A stretch of DNA of 64,000 nucleotides from Brevibacillus brevis NBRC 100599 (GCF_000010165.1 NC_012491.1:2239501-2303500); one strand, 5' to 3'. Numbered from the stretch's first letter, positions 7,160 through 16,858 are shown. The notes: a model not told the origin generated them from the letters alone. Program-made: numbers and translations.

Positions 7160-9121
7160 CTATTTCGCCAATGGCAAGATATTCTCTTTTTTAGATGCAG
7201 AGAGCTGCTGCGTTTTGACGTAATCGTCTGAAACGGTATAGAGTGTGTCGCCAATCGTGAGTATCCGCTTAATGTTACTGGAGCTGTCGTACCAGCCTTC
7301 GCCTGCTTTCGCAACATCTTCCTTCGAGAGATGGGTGATCTGATCTCTCAGCTGAAACCCTTTTTGTAGATCAAGCTGATATACGTAGGCACCTTGGAAA
7401 GTAAAGTGGCCATACTCGCGCATATCGTTTTTGGCTTTTTGTTCAGCCGTGCGTTCGTGGACGGATACAGGAAAGGCGAGCAGATTTTTTTCTTTGGAGA
7501 ACAGCAGCGCCTTGTGATTGCGCAACAGCTCGGAATCCGTTCCTCTGTCCCCGATCACAGTCTTGAACTTTTCCTTCGGTTTCGTTACATCACTGACATC
7601 AAAGAGGGCAATTTTCATCCCTTGGTAGTACGCCCAGTCTTTATCTGATTCTGCGTCTTTGCCAAAACCAATGATATGGTTTTCATCATACGGGTGTAAA
7701 TAGTCGCTGTAACCTGGAATTTTCAGGGCACCTAGTACGCTTGGTGCAGAAGGCTTCTTCAGATCGAGAACGAACAGCGGGTCGACTTTTTTGAAGGTGA
7801 CCATGTAGGCACGATCTCCCATGAAACGGACCGAATATATACGTTCTCCTGGAGCGATGCCTTCCAGCTTCCCAAATACCTCAAGTTTATTGTTCAGCAC
7901 ATACAAGTTGTTTTTGGACGTAAGCTCATCGTCCCGCCACATGTTCCCGCTCGTGGTGGCGATTCGGAAATAACCGTCGTTTTCATCCATGGAAAACTGG
8001 TTCAGAATGCGTCCAGGCACCGACCCTTTTCCTGTAAATCGAATGTCACCCTTATTCATGGCAAATCGATAAATGGTTGTATCTGACTCAAGGGGAGGGG
8101 CAATCAAAGGAGCTGTCACTCCTTTTTGCTTAACGGCTACTGGCTGGGCATTGTTCTGCGTGACGGCTACATACAGATTTTTGGTGGATGCATAGATGTT
8201 CTCACCAGCACCAAGGTACGTATTCAGTGACATCTTTTGTTTCGAATCATCCAGATTCACGCCAGTGACGATCAAATACTCTGGACGAAAGTGATCCGGG
8301 AAGTAACGAATCTCGCTGTAGGGAATGGTTTGGTATTGGTTATGATGGGCGCTGTCTTTATATGTTGGGCCTGGCACTTCTGCTTTCTCTTGCATGATAC
8401 GATACGCATCCATGTAATGGTTGGCTGTCACGTACAAGCTCGCGCCGATTTTGCGGGACGACATGTACTGGCCTTCCAGCTCCAGTTGACGAATGAGCCG
8501 CGGTTGTTTTTTGTCCGTAATATCGTAGATCATGGTTTTCACGGACTGCATGCTTTGGAAACGGGGGATGCCTCTTTTGGAAGCGATACCAGGAGGATAG
8601 GAGATGTTCTCATCCGCTTGCCCGATAACGATGAGTCTGCGATCGTCTACGTACATTTCTTGTGGTACGAATTTTCCATTGTCATAGCTGATACGGCTTG
8701 CGACCTTCATCTCGGTTGCTGGATACGCTTTAATGATGCGCACTTCATTTTGCGTGGATTGATAAAGATAAGTTCCGTCTGATTTGACGATATCTGCTTC
8801 ATCGACGCCTTGCACTTGTGTGTTCGTTGTGGAAAAATCACCGCGAGCAGCGCCGCCGGAAGTGTCCGCTACTTTGTTGGCTGTGCTAGGTGCGGCTACT
8901 GGCATAGCGGCAGTCGTTTCCAAGATGCCGTAATGATAGCTATCCAAGTCAGATGATTGGATGAGCTTTTTTAGCTCCGCATAGGAATCGACTACTGGCA
9001 ACTCTTCTGTAGTTGCTGCGGCTTGAACGGTTGGCTCCGCAATTGTACCTGTCGTGAACAGGAAGGGTATAGAGGCCACCACCATCACGGAGGCGAGAAG
9101 CCCGGTAAATGTTCTTTTCAT
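7160..9121 (-). CDS. Large secreted beta-propeller protein
   Basis: The 653-residue protein has an N-terminal signal peptide ending near VQAAA. The rest matches the beta-propeller secreted proteins of the COG4880 type, distantly related to WD40 repeats. Typical blades include VDEADIVKSDGTYLYQ, AYMVTFKKVDPLFVLDL and HIIGFGKDAESDKDW. The family is exported and may be cell-wall associated; no enzymatic residues are evident. A GAGGGGG ribosome site precedes the ATG at 9121. It is monocistronic and divergent from fumarase. Confidence 0.8.
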   Translation of the reverse strand: MKRTFTGLLASVMVVASIPFLFTTGTIAEPTVQAAATTEELPVVDSYAELKKLIQSSDLDSYHYGILETTAAMPVAAPSTANKVADTSGGAARGDFSTTNTQVQGVDEADIVKSDGTYLYQSTQNEVRIIKAYPATEMKVASRISYDNGKFVPQEMYVDDRRLIVIGQADENISYPPGIASKRGIPRFQSMQSVKTMIYDITDKKQPRLIRQLELEGQYMSSRKIGASLYVTANHYMDAYRIMQEKAEVPGPTYKDSAHHNQYQTIPYSEIRYFPDHFRPEYLIVTGVNLDDSKQKMSLNTYLGAGENIYASTKNLYVAVTQNNAQPVAVKQKGVTAPLIAPPLESDTTIYRFAMNKGDIRFTGKGSVPGRILNQFSMDENDGYFRIATTSGNMWRDDELTSKNNLYVLNNKLEVFGKLEGIAPGERIYSVRFMGDRAYMVTFKKVDPLFVLDLKKPSAPSVLGALKIPGYSDYLHPYDENHIIGFGKDAESDKDWAYYQGMKIALFDVSDVTKPKEKFKTVIGDRGTDSELLRNHKALLFSKEKNLLAFPVSVHERTAEQKAKNDMREYGHFTFQGAYVYQLDLQKGFQLRDQITHLSKEDVAKAGEGWYDSSSNIKRILTIGDTLYTVSDDYVKTQQLSASKKENILPLAK

Positions 9122-9222
9122 TATTAATCCCCCTCATATCTGCTTCTTGCCAAAATTTGCTGTCGGTAATAAGACGACGCACGTTTACGGAATGTTTCAC
9201 ACACTCTTTGGGCAGCAATCTA

Positions 9223-9251
9223 CGGACAGGTGGGGGAGCGTGTGCTATAAT
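9223..9251 (+). promoter_or_regulatory. Possible sigma-A promoter of the fumarase gene
   Basis: TATAAT at 9246-9251 is a perfect -10 box. CGGACA at 9223-9228, 17 bases upstream, is a partial -35 match. This would give a leader of about 45 bases. Confidence 0.45.
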
Positions 9252-9304
9252 AATAGGCGGTTTATGCTACCATTTACACCACTACGTCAAAAGGGGCGTC
9301 ATAG

Positions 9305-10840
9305 ATGGAAAACTTGAAGAAAAGCATTCTGGAACTCATCACGGATACTTCTACGAATCTACCACCAGACGTGCGTCGTGCCGTCAATGCAGCTAAAGTG
9401 AAAGAGGATCTTGGTACACGTGCAGCGCTGTCTTTGTCTACAATTGCGCAAAACGTCGTCATGGCAGAAGAAAATGTTTCTCCGATCTGCCAAGATACGG
9501 GGATGCCTACATTCGAAGTGAAAACTCCGGTTGGAGTCAACCAGTTGATTATTAAACAAGCAATCAAAGAAATGATTGCAGAAGCAACCAAAACGGGTAA
9601 GCTGCGTTCCAACTCCGTAGATTCCTTGACAGGTACAAACACAGGGGACAATCTCGGACCAGGTACTCCTGTCATTCACTTTGAGCAATGGGAAGAGAAT
9701 GAAATCGAAATCAAGCTGATTCTCAAAGGCGGCGGCTGTGAGAACAAAAACATCCAGTACTCCCTGCCTTGTGAGCTTGAAGGCCTGGGCAAAGTGGGCC
9801 GCAACCTGGATGGTATTCGCAAGTGCATTCTGCATGCGGTATATCAAGCGCAAGGACAAGGCTGTAGTGCCGGCTTCATCGGCGTAGGAATCGGTGGCGA
9901 TCGCACCTCCGGCTATGCACTGGCGAAGCATCAATTGTTCCGCAAAGTGGACGATGTGAATCCAATTGCTGATCTGGCTGCTTTGGAAGACTACATCATG
10001 GAAACAGCGAACCAACTCGGAATCGGAACCATGGGCTTTGGTGGTAACTCGACTCTCTTGGGCTGTAAAATCAGCGTGGAAAACCGCCTGCCAGCGAGCT
10101 TTTTCGTATCCGTTGCGTACAACTGCTGGGCATTCCGCCGTCAAGGTGTTCGCCTGAATCCGGAGACTGGCGAAATCCTCCATTACCTCTATAAAGACGA
10201 AGAAGTGGCGATGGACTTGTCCCCTGTAGCAGCTACGGACGATGCGGGCGAGAAGCGCAGAGAGGTTGTTCTGCAAGCGCCAATCTCTGAAGAACAAATC
10301 CGCAGCCTGCGAGTGGGCGATGTGGTCATTATCAATGGTGAAATGCACACAGGACGCGACGCCCTGCATAGCTACCTGATGGATCATGACTGTCCAGTGG
10401 ACTTGAACGGTGGCATCATCTACCACTGCGGTCCAGTCATGCTGAAGGACGAAGCAGGCGAGTGGCATGTAAAAGCGGCTGGCCCGACTACCTCCATTCG
10501 CGAGGAACCATACCAAGGCGAAATCATCAAGAAATTTGGAATCCGTGCCGTTATCGGAAAAGGTGGAATGGGTGCGAAAACCCTGAAAGCATTGAACGAG
10601 CATGGCGCTGTGTACTTAAATGCGATTGGTGGAGCGGCTCAGTATTATGCAGAATGCTTGGAAAAAGTAGAAGGTGTCGACTTCATGGAATTCGGTATTC
10701 CAGAAGCGATGTGGCATCTGCGCGTAAAAGGCTTCGCAGCAATCGTCACCATGGATTCCCATGGCAACAGCTTGCACGCGGATGTGGAAAAGTCTTCCGC
10801 GGAGAAATTGGCTCAGTTTGCTGCACCTGTATTTAAATAA
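9305..10840 (+). CDS. Fumarate hydratase, class I (iron-sulfur), full length
   Basis: The 511-residue enzyme interconverts fumarate and malate in the citric acid cycle. It is the fused class I form: the N-terminal alpha part carries cluster cysteines (Cys62 in PICQDTGMP, GQGCSAGF and LLGCKI) and the C-terminal beta part holds the substrate-binding segments MHTGRDALH and GPTTSIREEPY. A [4Fe-4S] cluster is expected. AAAAGGGG precedes the ATG. It is monocistronic with a strong terminator. I see no class II fumarase in the window. Confidence 0.93.
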   Translation: MENLKKSILELITDTSTNLPPDVRRAVNAAKVKEDLGTRAALSLSTIAQNVVMAEENVSPICQDTGMPTFEVKTPVGVNQLIIKQAIKEMIAEATKTGKLRSNSVDSLTGTNTGDNLGPGTPVIHFEQWEENEIEIKLILKGGGCENKNIQYSLPCELEGLGKVGRNLDGIRKCILHAVYQAQGQGCSAGFIGVGIGGDRTSGYALAKHQLFRKVDDVNPIADLAALEDYIMETANQLGIGTMGFGGNSTLLGCKISVENRLPASFFVSVAYNCWAFRRQGVRLNPETGEILHYLYKDEEVAMDLSPVAATDDAGEKRREVVLQAPISEEQIRSLRVGDVVIINGEMHTGRDALHSYLMDHDCPVDLNGGIIYHCGPVMLKDEAGEWHVKAAGPTTSIREEPYQGEIIKKFGIRAVIGKGGMGAKTLKALNEHGAVYLNAIGGAAQYYAECLEKVEGVDFMEFGIPEAMWHLRVKGFAAIVTMDSHGNSLHADVEKSSAEKLAQFAAPVFK

Positions 10841-10855
10841 GGAATGTAACACGAA

Positions 10856-10898
10856 AGCCTCTGGCGCACTTCACGTGCTGCCGGAGGCTTTTTTTTTC
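10856..10898 (+). terminator. Rho-independent terminator of fumarase
   Basis: GCCTCTGGCGC and its near-complement GCTGCCGGAGGC form a stem followed by nine T residues. Confidence 0.85.
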
Positions 10899-11006
10899 AA
10901 ACTAGACGAAAGAGGAGAAGGAAATAGTCGGATAGATGATGAACTTTCGAGGAACTAGCCACGATTGCGGACAGATGGATTTTCATTTTTGACAGGGGGG
11001 ACAGAA

Positions 11007-12227
11007 ATGAAATGGTTGATTGCTGATCGCGTCATTATCGGAGATGGAGAGCATGTAATCAAACAAGGCGCTGTCGGGATTGATGAGCGTGGAAAGATTG
11101 TAGCAGTGGGGACAGAATCGGAGCTTACGGATTCCATATCGGGAGGAGAGGTAAAGCGGTACAGCGGATGCTCCATTTTGCCAGGCTTGATCGATTTACA
11201 TGTTCACATCGGGTATTGGTGGAGCAAACCAGACTCCGCTGAGTATCGCAACAACGACGGACTCGTGGCTTTACTGGCGACAGCGAATTTGAAAGAGGCA
11301 CTTTCCTTGGGGGTTACGACGATCCGTGATGTGGCAGCACCGGATGGATTGTGCAGTACGCTGAAGCTGGCAGCCAAGAAGGGCTTCATTGTTTCCCCTC
11401 GTCTTTTTCATGTAAACCAAGGGATTATTATGACCGGGGGGCACGGCTGGCAATTAGAGAGTGCCCTGCGAGAAGCAAATGGTCCGTGGGACGTGCGGAC
11501 AGCCGTACGTGAACAAGTAAGAGCAGGAGCAGACTGGATCAAGCTCATGACGAGCCATCGTACACCAACGCCGGAGTTCACACAAGAGGAGCTGGATGCG
11601 GCGGTTGATGAATCTCATCGCTTGGGACGAAAATGCTGTGTACATGCCTCGCTCCAACCGGCGATCCAGATGGCGATTGATGCGGGATTTGATACGATCG
11701 AGCATGCGACGTTTATGACCGTTGAACAAGCAGAGCAGATGAAAGAAAAAGGACTGGTATGGGTACCGACTATGGTTACCTTCTTCCAGATTGCTGATTA
11801 TTACAAGCATATTTGGAATGAGCAGCAACAGGCGAATCAAGGCAGCTTGAGCGAAGAGATTATCGAGCAGGGAGCCTTTTTCATCGAATCGGAAAAGGCG
11901 TATCGCGAGAACTTCGTACAATTGATGAATACAGGCGTAAAAATCGCTACGGGTACGGATATCGTATTGGAAGGCTATCCAATTACGCCTGTGGCAGAGG
12001 AAATCAAGCTGATGGTGGAGCTGGGGATGGAGCCAATTCGGGCGATCCAGGCTGCTACTCAAAACGCAGCTGAGGTGCTGGACCAAGGAAGTAAGATTGG
12101 GACGTTAGCGCCAGGTTATTTTGCAGATTTGCTTGTGGTAAAAGGTGATCCATTACAAGAGATAGAGGGATTGAAGCAAGTAGAAGAAGTGTTTCTTGAG
12201 GGTGTTTCTGTCTATTCAAAGTGTTGA
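11007..12227 (+). CDS. Amidohydrolase-superfamily metal-dependent hydrolase
   Basis: The 406-residue protein has the metal motif HVHIG after GLIDL, a likely bridging lysine region (ADWIKLM), a later histidine pair (CVHAS and IEHATFM) and the C-terminal aspartate in GTDIV. This order is seen in imidazolonepropionase-like and Xaa-Pro dipeptidase-like members of the amidohydrolase superfamily. The substrate cannot be called. The ATG at 11007 was chosen for the GGGGGG ribosome site; an upstream in-frame start lacks one. Confidence 0.85.
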   Translation: MKWLIADRVIIGDGEHVIKQGAVGIDERGKIVAVGTESELTDSISGGEVKRYSGCSILPGLIDLHVHIGYWWSKPDSAEYRNNDGLVALLATANLKEALSLGVTTIRDVAAPDGLCSTLKLAAKKGFIVSPRLFHVNQGIIMTGGHGWQLESALREANGPWDVRTAVREQVRAGADWIKLMTSHRTPTPEFTQEELDAAVDESHRLGRKCCVHASLQPAIQMAIDAGFDTIEHATFMTVEQAEQMKEKGLVWVPTMVTFFQIADYYKHIWNEQQQANQGSLSEEIIEQGAFFIESEKAYRENFVQLMNTGVKIATGTDIVLEGYPITPVAEEIKLMVELGMEPIRAIQAATQNAAEVLDQGSKIGTLAPGYFADLLVVKGDPLQEIEGLKQVEEVFLEGVSVYSKC

Positions 12228-12377
12228 TGGGACTGAGCCTTGCTCTTTCAGGTTTGTAACGGCGTTTGTACTGGGTGTTTGACTATTTTCAGACAAAATG
12301 GGTATTGGTTTATTGCGCGTGTACCAGGGCGGGCATAGGTTAATAGCGAATGATCACAGAAAAAAGGAGTGAGATTC

Positions 12378-12719
12378 GTGAACTATGTAGTCCGTTCGGG
12401 AGATACGCTAAACAGCATTGCGGCTCGATTTGGTGTATCCGTTCAGGAATTGATCCGTGTGAATAATGTCGCCTATCCCTACTACATTTACGTTGGTCAA
12501 AATTTGTACATCCCAATTACGCCGACACCAGCTCCTGGTGGGGATGTCGAGCGTCGTCTGAATCGACTGGAGAATCGAGTAGATGCGCTGCGTGAAGACT
12601 TTCGCAGGCTGGATAATCGAGTAGATCGGTTGGAGAACCGTGTCACTCGTCTGGAGCGGGCCACTACGCCGACACAACCTCCGCGCCCGCGTCCGACCGC
12701 TACGCCTCGTCCACGCTAA
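12378..12719 (+). CDS. LysM-domain protein with coiled coil and Pro-rich tail
   Basis: This 113-residue protein starts with one LysM module (YVVRSGDTLNSIAARFGVS to VGQNLYIP), which binds peptidoglycan or similar glycans. A strongly heptad-repeated coiled coil follows (RLNRLENRVDALREDF, RLDNRVDRLENRVTRLE), then a Thr/Pro/Arg tail. It has no signal peptide, as in several spore-coat LysM proteins such as SafA-type proteins, so a mother-cell spore role is possible but not shown. GTG at 12378 was chosen because AAGGAG lies 8 bases before it. Confidence 0.8.
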   Translation: MNYVVRSGDTLNSIAARFGVSVQELIRVNNVAYPYYIYVGQNLYIPITPTPAPGGDVERRLNRLENRVDALREDFRRLDNRVDRLENRVTRLERATTPTQPPRPRPTATPRPR

Positions 12720-12819
12720 GCAGCTGGATAGAGGGCCAAATAATTTTCCACATTTGGCAATTTCCTCTTCGCTTGATCCTGCATAAAGTAATACGAGAGG
12801 ATTAAGAGGAGGTGCGGCC

Positions 12820-13008
12820 ATGCTAGGGTTAAATGGAAAAAACGTCCGACACCATTTCATGGGCGTCTATGGAAAAGTGGTGCAGATTCGGGAACTGGTG
12901 GATGTGATCGACCAAGTTTTTGACTCTGTAAACAAAGTGGGCGACATAGGTAAGGCGATGCTTGGACCTCGTAAGGCAAGTGCCAAAAAGCTCGACAAGC
13001 TGAGATGA
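12820..13008 (+). CDS. Small hypothetical protein
   Basis: The 62-residue basic protein has a very good ribosome site (AGAGGAGG) eight bases before its ATG and its own terminator, so it is probably real. It has no membrane segment, an amphipathic helical middle part (RELVDVIDQVFDSVNKV) and a lysine-rich end. I do not recognise a family. Confidence 0.6.
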   Translation: MLGLNGKNVRHHFMGVYGKVVQIRELVDVIDQVFDSVNKVGDIGKAMLGPRKASAKKLDKLR

Positions 13009-13021
13009 ATGGCAAAACAAA

Positions 13022-13053
13022 AAAACCGCGTCCGTAATGGAGGCGGTTTTTAT
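13022..13053 (+). terminator. Terminator after the 62-residue protein gene
   Basis: AAAACCGC pairs with GCGGTTTT with a short extension, and a T-rich run follows. Confidence 0.75.
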
Positions 13054-13189
13054 TTATAATTCATTCGTGATTCCTAGGGGCAGACTCTATCATCAGAATA
13101 ACTCATCGGAAAGAAAAAGTCTAGTCTTTTTCTAAAAATTCCCTTATATTTTTGGAGCTGTTATCAACTACTTCAAAAAGGGGAGTGCG

Positions 13190-14599
13190 ATGGAGATGGA
13201 AAAGGAAAAGCGTCGCGTAGGCTTAGTCACGTGTGGAGTGCTGATGGGATTAGTCTTGTCAGCGTTGGATCAGACGATTGTCTCAACAGCCATGCCGACA
13301 ATTACGAAAGAGCTGGGAGGTCTATCTCTTTATAGCTGGGTGTTCGCGATTTATATGCTCACATCGACCACGAGCATGCCCATTTATGGGAAAATGGCGG
13401 ACTTGTTTGGAGCGAGAAAAATGTATTTGATCGGGTTGTTTGTGTTTCTTTTAGGATCTCTCCTGTGCGGCATGGCGAATTCCATGACGGGTCTTATTGC
13501 AGCGAGAGGTGTTCAAGGCTTGGGAGCTGGGGCATTAATGCCGGTTGCATTCATCATTGTGGGTGAACTGTATCCACCCGAAAAGAGAGGCAAATTTCAA
13601 GGACTTTTCGGAGCTGTCTTTGCCATGACGAGTATATTCGGTCCCTCGTTGGGAGGAATGATCGTGGAGCATCTGCCATGGGGATGGATCTTCTTTATCA
13701 ACCTTCCTATTGGTATTGTTGCCTTTTTGATCATTGCGCTAGCCTTTCGTGATCAGCGGCACTACGATAAGAAGTCAGTCATCGACTGGTACGGGGCGAT
13801 TAGCTTGAGTGCAGCCATCATTCTCATCCTGCTGTCCCTTGTCATGGAGGGGAGGGAATACAAGATCGGATTAGGGGGAGCAGGTACCTTATTTCTCGGC
13901 TTGTTCATCTGGATTGAAACCAAAGCAAAGGAGCCCCTGCTTCCGCTCTCCCTATTTCGCATTCCGGCCATTGGATATGGCAATCTCGCAGGATTCTTTG
14001 TGAGTGCCGCTTTGTTCGGTGCAATCGCATATGTCCCTCTGTTCGTCCAAGGGGTACGCGGTGCGAGTCCCTCAGAGGCTGGATTCCTTTTAGTCCCACT
14101 CATGCTGTCCGCAGCGATTTCTTCGACGATTGGGGGAAGATGGATGGCAAAAGCTTCATTTCGGGCGATTCTGATTCCCAGCCTACTCATCATGGCGACA
14201 GGCTTCTTCCTTTTAAGCACCATGGATGGAGAGACAACGAACGCACAGCTCGTTATCTACATGATTGTCACAGGTCTAGGCATGGGGGCAATCTATCCGG
14301 CACTCGGTACAGCAGCACACAGCGCTGTCAAACCGGAAGATCGGGGTGTTGCCATGTCGACATCGCAATTATTTCGTTCCATTGGGGGGACGATTGGAGT
14401 GAGTGTGTTTGGGAGCATCGTAGAATGGCGGATGCGGGCAGGACTGGTGTTTAGTGAAGCTTTGCACGACGTCTTTATCACTGGTCTGATTCTGATTGGA
14501 ATCAGTTTGATAGCCAGTGTCCGACTTGGCAATACTCGATTACTCGACAAAGAACCCCGCCATTCGCATTCAACAAATAGCGGGGTTCCCAAACAATAG
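13190..14599 (+). CDS. MFS multidrug exporter, DHA2 (EmrB/QacA) family
   Basis: The 469-residue protein has about 14 membrane segments and the family markers LDQTIVSTAMPTI in segment 1, GKMADLFGARKMY (motif A) in the first loop and RGVQGLGAGALMP in segment 4. It should export toxic compounds by proton antiport. An AAAAGGGGAG ribosome site precedes the ATG. The last codons overlap the terminator of the convergent spore-protein gene. No regulator is adjacent. Confidence 0.88.
   Translation: MEMEKEKRRVGLVTCGVLMGLVLSALDQTIVSTAMPTITKELGGLSLYSWVFAIYMLTSTTSMPIYGKMADLFGARKMYLIGLFVFLLGSLLCGMANSMTGLIAARGVQGLGAGALMPVAFIIVGELYPPEKRGKFQGLFGAVFAMTSIFGPSLGGMIVEHLPWGWIFFINLPIGIVAFLIIALAFRDQRHYDKKSVIDWYGAISLSAAIILILLSLVMEGREYKIGLGGAGTLFLGLFIWIETKAKEPLLPLSLFRIPAIGYGNLAGFFVSAALFGAIAYVPLFVQGVRGASPSEAGFLLVPLMLSAAISSTIGGRWMAKASFRAILIPSLLIMATGFFLLSTMDGETTNAQLVIYMIVTGLGMGAIYPALGTAAHSAVKPEDRGVAMSTSQLFRSIGGTIGVSVFGSIVEWRMRAGLVFSEALHDVFITGLILIGISLIASVRLGNTRLLDKEPRHSHSTNSGVPKQ
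14551..14588 (-). terminator. Terminator of the SASP gene, inside the MFS coding region
   Basis: On the minus strand GAACCCCGC and GCGGGGTTC form a perfect 9-bp stem followed by TTTG. The hairpin lies wholly within the 3' end of the convergent MFS gene. Confidence 0.7.
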
Positions 14600-14601
14600 A
14601 A

Positions 14602-14856
14602 TTACGGTTTTTTATTCATACCTTCCATTGCCATCCGAACCATCTCTTTGACCATACTGCCGCCTAAGCGTCCTCCGATTCGACCGGCATCGTGAGAGGT
14701 TAACTGTCCATTGTAGCCAGGCTGCAATGGGACATGAATTTCTTCTGCGACCTCGAATTTGGCCTGCGCAGGATCAGCAACGTGTGCAACCTGCGCTTTT
14801 AGGGCGTCCAGCCCTTTTCTCGCCTCGGGAACGAGAGGGCGTTTGCGTCTGCTCAT
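14602..14856 (-). CDS. Alpha/beta-type small acid-soluble spore protein
   Basis: The 84-residue protein has the conserved germination-protease region (KFEVAEEIHVPL) and the C-terminal DNA-binding block GRIGGRLGGSMVKEMV of alpha/beta SASPs. These coat and protect DNA in the forespore and are degraded at germination. The N-terminus is basic (MSRRKRP) and somewhat diverged. It should be under forespore sigma-G control, but I could not fix a promoter. Confidence 0.9.
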   Translation of the reverse strand: MSRRKRPLVPEARKGLDALKAQVAHVADPAQAKFEVAEEIHVPLQPGYNGQLTSHDAGRIGGRLGGSMVKEMVRMAMEGMNKKP

Positions 14857-14887
14857 GGTAGATCACCTCACGCCCTAGTGTGCCCAA

Positions 14888-16021
14888 TTAGACGAATGCT
14901 TTTCGCAGAGTAAAATCAGTCTCCTGATAGTAAGTATTAGCAACGAGCAGGTTCGGTCCTGCACATCCAGCAGCAGGGCAGAAGCAATTGATCTTCTGAT
15001 TCAGCGTGTGTTCTTGCCATTTTTCAAACATCGACTTGAGCTGATCGGTTTGAATATTGCCCAATGGCTCTACATCCCCGAAATCGGTCACGATGACATC
15101 ACCGGTGAAAATGTTGATGTTTAGACGATTCCGACCATCTGGATCATTGCGAGTCGTCACATTTTTCGCAGAGCGCAGTCTGCTGATCAATTCCCTGTCT
15201 GCTGCTTCAGAACTACAAGCAAAAAACGGAAGCGTCCCGAAAAGCATCCACAAATCTTCATTACGTACATCGAGCATCCGATGTATGGCTTGACGGAGCT
15301 CATCGAGCGAAAGGACATCCAGATCACGGGCAAAATCACTCGCATACATCGGGTGTACCTCATGTCGCTTGCTGCCCATCTCCTGAATTTGACGGTGGAG
15401 AGTATCGAGCTTTGTCCATGTGCGGTGATTCAGCATCGTTTCGGCTGAGACAAATACACCTGCTTCCGAGAGCTTGCGTGCATTTTCTATCATCTCATGA
15501 AATTGTGCTTCCGCTCTTTTCATTGAAACCGGCTGCCGTGCTTTTGCGTAAACAATATCATGGAATTCTTCGGGAGTAGACCAGTTCCATGAAATATGCA
15601 TAACATCGATGTAAGGCAGGATCAACTCATACCGAGAAAACGGCATGGACATGTTGGAGTTGATTTGCGTCCGCAGCCCACGATCTGCTGCATATTGTAG
15701 AATAGGTGCGATCACAGTTTTCACGGTGCGCTCGCTGTACATCGGTTCTCCGCCTGTTATACTGAGAGTAAGCAGATCTTTTGCTTCATCGAGACGACGG
15801 AGTATGAGATCAACAGGAAGAGCGGGATCGTCTTTGTATCGCAATGTATCACCAACCGCGCAATGCTCACAGCGGAGATTGCACAGATTCGTTACAGTAA
15901 ACTCGACGCTGGTAAGTTTATAGGCGGGGGGTGTCGCATTGAACAACGGCTCCCATGGATCGTGTAAAGGTGTTAATGGTGTAGTTGGAACCATGCGGAT
16001 CAATTGTGAAACCTCCTTCAT
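14888..16021 (-). CDS. yfkAB: Radical SAM protein YfkAB
   Basis: The 377-residue protein carries the radical SAM cluster motif C47-x3-C51-x2-C54 (CNLRCEHC), a GGEP S-adenosylmethionine-binding motif near 92-95, and a C-terminal CxCxxxxC motif (CFCPAAGC). This is the pattern that defines the YfkAB family of Bacillales. The reaction is unknown; the second cysteine set may bind another iron-sulfur cluster. The length matches the family. It is monocistronic and divergent from the DUF1385 gene. Confidence 0.88.
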   Translation of the reverse strand: MKEVSQLIRMVPTTPLTPLHDPWEPLFNATPPAYKLTSVEFTVTNLCNLRCEHCAVGDTLRYKDDPALPVDLILRRLDEAKDLLTLSITGGEPMYSERTVKTVIAPILQYAADRGLRTQINSNMSMPFSRYELILPYIDVMHISWNWSTPEEFHDIVYAKARQPVSMKRAEAQFHEMIENARKLSEAGVFVSAETMLNHRTWTKLDTLHRQIQEMGSKRHEVHPMYASDFARDLDVLSLDELRQAIHRMLDVRNEDLWMLFGTLPFFACSSEAADRELISRLRSAKNVTTRNDPDGRNRLNINIFTGDVIVTDFGDVEPLGNIQTDQLKSMFEKWQEHTLNQKINCFCPAAGCAGPNLLVANTYYQETDFTLRKAFV

Positions 16022-16080
16022 TCTGCGTACAACTCAACCTATTATAACGACATTAGGGCGGAAGGAGAATAGCTAACGAG

Positions 16081-16764
16081 ATGATTATGGGGATGTCTTT
16101 TGGACGTGGTGTGCTTTTTCATGATCGAAATGTGCTGGCTTGCGCGGAAGTAAAAGACGGCGTGATTCATATGTGGGCAGAAAAAATCACATTGAAAACG
16201 ATAGGGAAGCTCTGGTATCGAATATTTTTCTCCTTTCCTTGGTACTATCAATTGTTTCATCTCCTGCTTGCTGGTTATGTACTGGTAGCGATCGTGAAGC
16301 CTGACTGGGCCATCCTCGATCCGATGTGGGTAGCTGTATACATCGCAGGCTTTCACTTCGTTTTTCCGAAAAAGATGAAAAAATTTCACGGTGCAGAACA
16401 TAAAGTGTTTAGCTATGGAGGGAAGAAGTCACTAGGAGCACTGAATGAGATTCAACGGGCAAATATTGTGAATGACGGTTGCTCGACGAATCTGGTCGTG
16501 TGGTTTTTTACAGGATTCATCTTGTCTGTATTCTTTTTACCTTTAGAATGGAGCGTCGCATGCGGGGTAGCAGGACTGCTTGTTGGCATGCTCGGTGATC
16601 GCTACGTGCGTAAATATTTCGGTTTTCTTTACAAGCTGTCGGCTTTCTTTCAAAAATACAGCACGACCAAAGAACCGGATCAGCTTCATTTAGAGACAGC
16701 GATCCGCTCGTATATGCTATTTGAGCACATTCGTGAGGTAGATCGATTGCAGAATGCTTCGTAA
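16081..16764 (+). CDS. DUF1385 (YqhQ-like) membrane protein
   Basis: The 227-residue protein has the diagnostic FHGAEHK motif of DUF1385 and about four membrane segments. In Bacillus the relative YqhQ is longer and starts with GVMMR; here the start is shorter, so this is a YqhQ-type paralogue. Its function is unknown. A terminator common to the convergent gene follows. The annotated ATG has only a weak ribosome site (GAAGGAGAATAG). Confidence 0.75.
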   Translation: MIMGMSFGRGVLFHDRNVLACAEVKDGVIHMWAEKITLKTIGKLWYRIFFSFPWYYQLFHLLLAGYVLVAIVKPDWAILDPMWVAVYIAGFHFVFPKKMKKFHGAEHKVFSYGGKKSLGALNEIQRANIVNDGCSTNLVVWFFTGFILSVFFLPLEWSVACGVAGLLVGMLGDRYVRKYFGFLYKLSAFFQKYSTTKEPDQLHLETAIRSYMLFEHIREVDRLQNAS

Positions 16765-16807
16765 GGAAAAAGCGGTGTTAATCGGCTTGGATCGCCAATC
16801 ATAAAAA

Positions 16808-16857
16808 ACAGGGAGGATAGAAGGTGCTTATGCGCCCTCGACCTCCCTTTTCTTTTT
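16808..16857. terminator. Bidirectional terminator
   Basis: AGGGAGG and CCTCCCT form a stem around a loop that itself pairs (GGTGC with GCGCC), followed by a T-rich run on the plus strand. It lies between convergent genes. Confidence 0.65.
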
Positions 16858-16858
16858 C

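Noticed and set aside
9359-10603. 414-residue frame on the minus strand
   Set aside because: It lies wholly antisense to the fumarase gene, has no ribosome site and a composition typical of a shadow frame.
12330-12377. SigK-like -10 (CATAGGTTA) before the LysM gene
   Set aside because: The CATA-N3-TA match is fair, but there is no AC-type -35 at the right distance, so I did not annotate it.
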